From assembly GCA_025450095.1 (NCBI GenBank), contig JANWID010000256.1, positions 1 to 6,407 on the forward strand: a stretch of DNA of 6,407 nucleotides, given 5' to 3'. Numbering within the stretch: the stretch's first letter is position 1; every line of letters starts with the position of its first letter. The position numbers were made by a program, and so were the translations under genes. The notes below the pieces were generated by a model. The model worked only from the letters and a program-made list of their open reading frames with translations. It did no database searches and was not told the DNA's origin. This DNA is from Bacteroidia bacterium. Lineage in GTDB: Bacteria > Bacteroidota > Bacteroidia > AKYH767-A > OLB10. Below are positions 5,021 through 6,407 of the stretch, piece after piece.

Positions 5021-6407
5021 AAATCTTTAAGCTGAAATATATACCCATACATCCATGTAGGGTTATTTTGTACACGGCAAAATTTATTTTTATTTAATCC
5101 ATTTTGCGGAGCAAAAGTATTACGAGTATCAGAGGAATTGCCGTCTGGGGCTATTTCGATGAAATAAAATTTTTTGTTGGTTCGCGATGGAGAATGCTCA
5201 TTAAAGGTATTGCTGATAAAAGTGCAGTTCATAAACCTTCCAAGGAATCCTCTTAATGGGGTATCGGGAAAATGGGGAATTATTTTAACAAGGTCGTCCA
5301 CGTAAAATTTCCAGTTGCAATGATTAAAAACCCTGTCCGAATTCCCATCCTTATTTTCAACGGTTGTAATGGCCAGTGTTTTGTGAATTTCAAAATTGCA
5401 ATAATTAAATTCAAAGAAATGATCGTCAGGAGGAGGAGTTCCGAAATCAATCAGGTACCCGCCCCATATTGACAGAGAATCTTTAGCTCCTTTCCTCCAA
5501 TCCGTTATAGTACACTTATTAAATTTCATGCGGTCAGCAGCATCAATTCCGGCAACATGCGTAAATCGCCCCCGGATGATGCAATTATTAAAAACAGTGC
5601 GTATCATGCGTTTTGGCCAGATGCTCCAGGAGTTATAATGAGAAGCAGCAAATTCGCAATCGTTGAAAGTAATATCTGAAACATAGGGAAAATGATTGTC
5701 AGATATCATTCCGCAAAACCTGTTATCAAGAAATTTACATTTTGTAAAACTTATGTTAGTGCAGCTTCCACCGGCTTCGGGTTCAATATCAACACCCGAA
5801 CCGGGATTGCTGTAAAACACAGTCCCGGTTTTTGAAAAGATGCAATTATTGATTGAAATATTTGTGCCGGCAGTTAAGCTGAATCCCTGTCTTGAATTAC
5901 CTGAGCTGACTATATTCTCAAGAAATATGCAGTCAGGGTTTTCATTAAAATAACAGGTCATAATGCCGTCACGGCCGAAATAACTGCTTGAAATATTTTT
6001 AACAGTAATATTTTTAGAGCCAAAAATATCTATACCATCATGTCCTATTTCATACCCGTTGCATTCGCCATAAACGCCTCCAAGATTTAATTTTGCATTG
6101 TTGCCGTTAAGGTTGAGCTGCTCAATTGTGATACACGAACAATTTTTCATACTGATAAAACTTCCTAGTATGGCAACGTCAGAAGGATCCTTGGAAGTGC
6201 TGCAATAAGTACTTCCGGGTACATATGAAATCGGCTGCAGCTGTTTGTTGAAACCGCCAAAGGGTAACCCGTTTCTATATTTTATAACGGTATGCTTGTC
6301 ACCTGAAATGATAATATTTTTTGCTTTTTGCAAATCAATGAGAGATACTCCTTTGCGTGTAAGACGTTCTTTATTTGAAAAACTTTGTCCATCACAAAGC
6401 GGGTTAG
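5017..6407 (-). CDS. Right-handed parallel beta-helix repeat protein, C-terminal part (5' end outside window)
   Basis: The frame is open from the right edge to TGA 5019-5017, giving at least 462 residues. A TTG at 6333 could be mistaken for a start, but 24 further codons upstream (NPLCDGQSF...) continue to the edge and the translation there reads like the same protein, so the real start is outside. Numbering from that TTG, the protein is built of beta-helix coils: KNIIISG (5-11), CITIEQLNLNG (67-77), DGIDIFGSKNITVKNI (99-114), ISINNCIF (159-166), SGVDIEPE (179-186), ISFTKCKF (194-201), ITFNDCEF (221-228) and more. Such helices are typical of polysaccharide lyases, glycosidases and tailspike-like proteins; no catalytic set can be assigned. 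Coil turns carry a regular cysteine (see finding). The protein ends YIFQLKDF with no T9SS sorting domain. Its N-terminal signal, if any, is not visible. It lies 50 nt upstream of the choice-of-anchor L gene on the same strand. Confidence 0.85.
   Translation of the reverse strand, partial: NPLCDGQSFSNKERLTRKGVSLIDLQKAKNIIISGDKHTVIKYRNGLPFGGFNKQLQPISYVPGSTYCSTSKDPSDVAILGSFISMKNCSCITIEQLNLNGNNAKLNLGGVYGECNGYEIGHDGIDIFGSKNITVKNISSSYFGRDGIMTCYFNENPDCIFLENIVSSGNSRQGFSLTAGTNISINNCIFSKTGTVFYSNPGSGVDIEPEAGGSCTNISFTKCKFLDNRFCGMISDNHFPYVSDITFNDCEFAASHYNSWSIWPKRMIRTVFNNCIIRGRFTHVAGIDAADRMKFNKCTITDWRKGAKDSLSIWGGYLIDFGTPPPDDHFFEFNYCNFEIHKTLAITTVENKDGNSDRVFNHCNWKFYVDDLVKIIPHFPDTPLRGFLGRFMNCTFISNTFNEHSPSRTNKKFYFIEIAPDGNSSDTRNTFAPQNGLNKNKFCRVQNNPTWMYGYIFQLKDF

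Noticed and set aside
1..6407. CRISPR array, insertion sequence, tRNA, rRNA or defence cassette
   Set aside because: I saw no spaced direct repeats, no transposase or terminal inverted repeats, no cloverleaf or rRNA-like stretch, and no defence-type protein; the window is filled by five minus-strand genes.

Overview
The window looks like a chromosomal segment of a Bacteroidota bacterium. This rests on the gene content (a SprA-family type IX secretion translocon, a T9SS-sorted 'choice-of-anchor L' protein), on starts without Shine-Dalgarno sequences, and on promoter motifs of the Bacteroidota TAnnTTTG type. All five genes I can support lie on the minus strand. The plus-strand open frames are antisense shadows. 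I cannot name a genus.

Layout from left to right, all transcribed right to left. Positions 1-2008 hold the first 669 codons of sprA, whose 3' part lies beyond the left edge. It has no terminal stop in the window and starts at GTG. Positions 2198-2782 hold ruvA, complete, with a good promoter just upstream. Positions 2983-3273 hold a small, unrecognised, probably cytoplasmic protein of 96 residues. Positions 3449-4966 hold a complete secreted protein of 505 residues with signal peptide, choice-of-anchor L domain, two Ig-like segments and a type A T9SS sorting domain. Positions 5017-6407 hold the C-terminal part of a right-handed beta-helix protein whose 5' end is beyond the right edge.

Functional reading: ruvA and sprA form a housekeeping pair that may be co-transcribed. 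RuvA acts in Holliday junction processing and SprA is the outer-membrane channel of the type IX system. The protein at 3449-4966 carries the kind of signal that such a channel exports, so machine and cargo lie within about 1.5 kb, though nothing shows that they are co-regulated. The beta-helix protein has the repeat architecture of an extracytoplasmic protein but shows no T9SS sorting domain.

I did not find a clear undescribed system. The points most worth a second look are a run of ten A inside the sorting-domain coding sequence, a cysteine ladder in the beta-helix protein, a sigma-54-like element before the small orphan gene, and the orphan itself.
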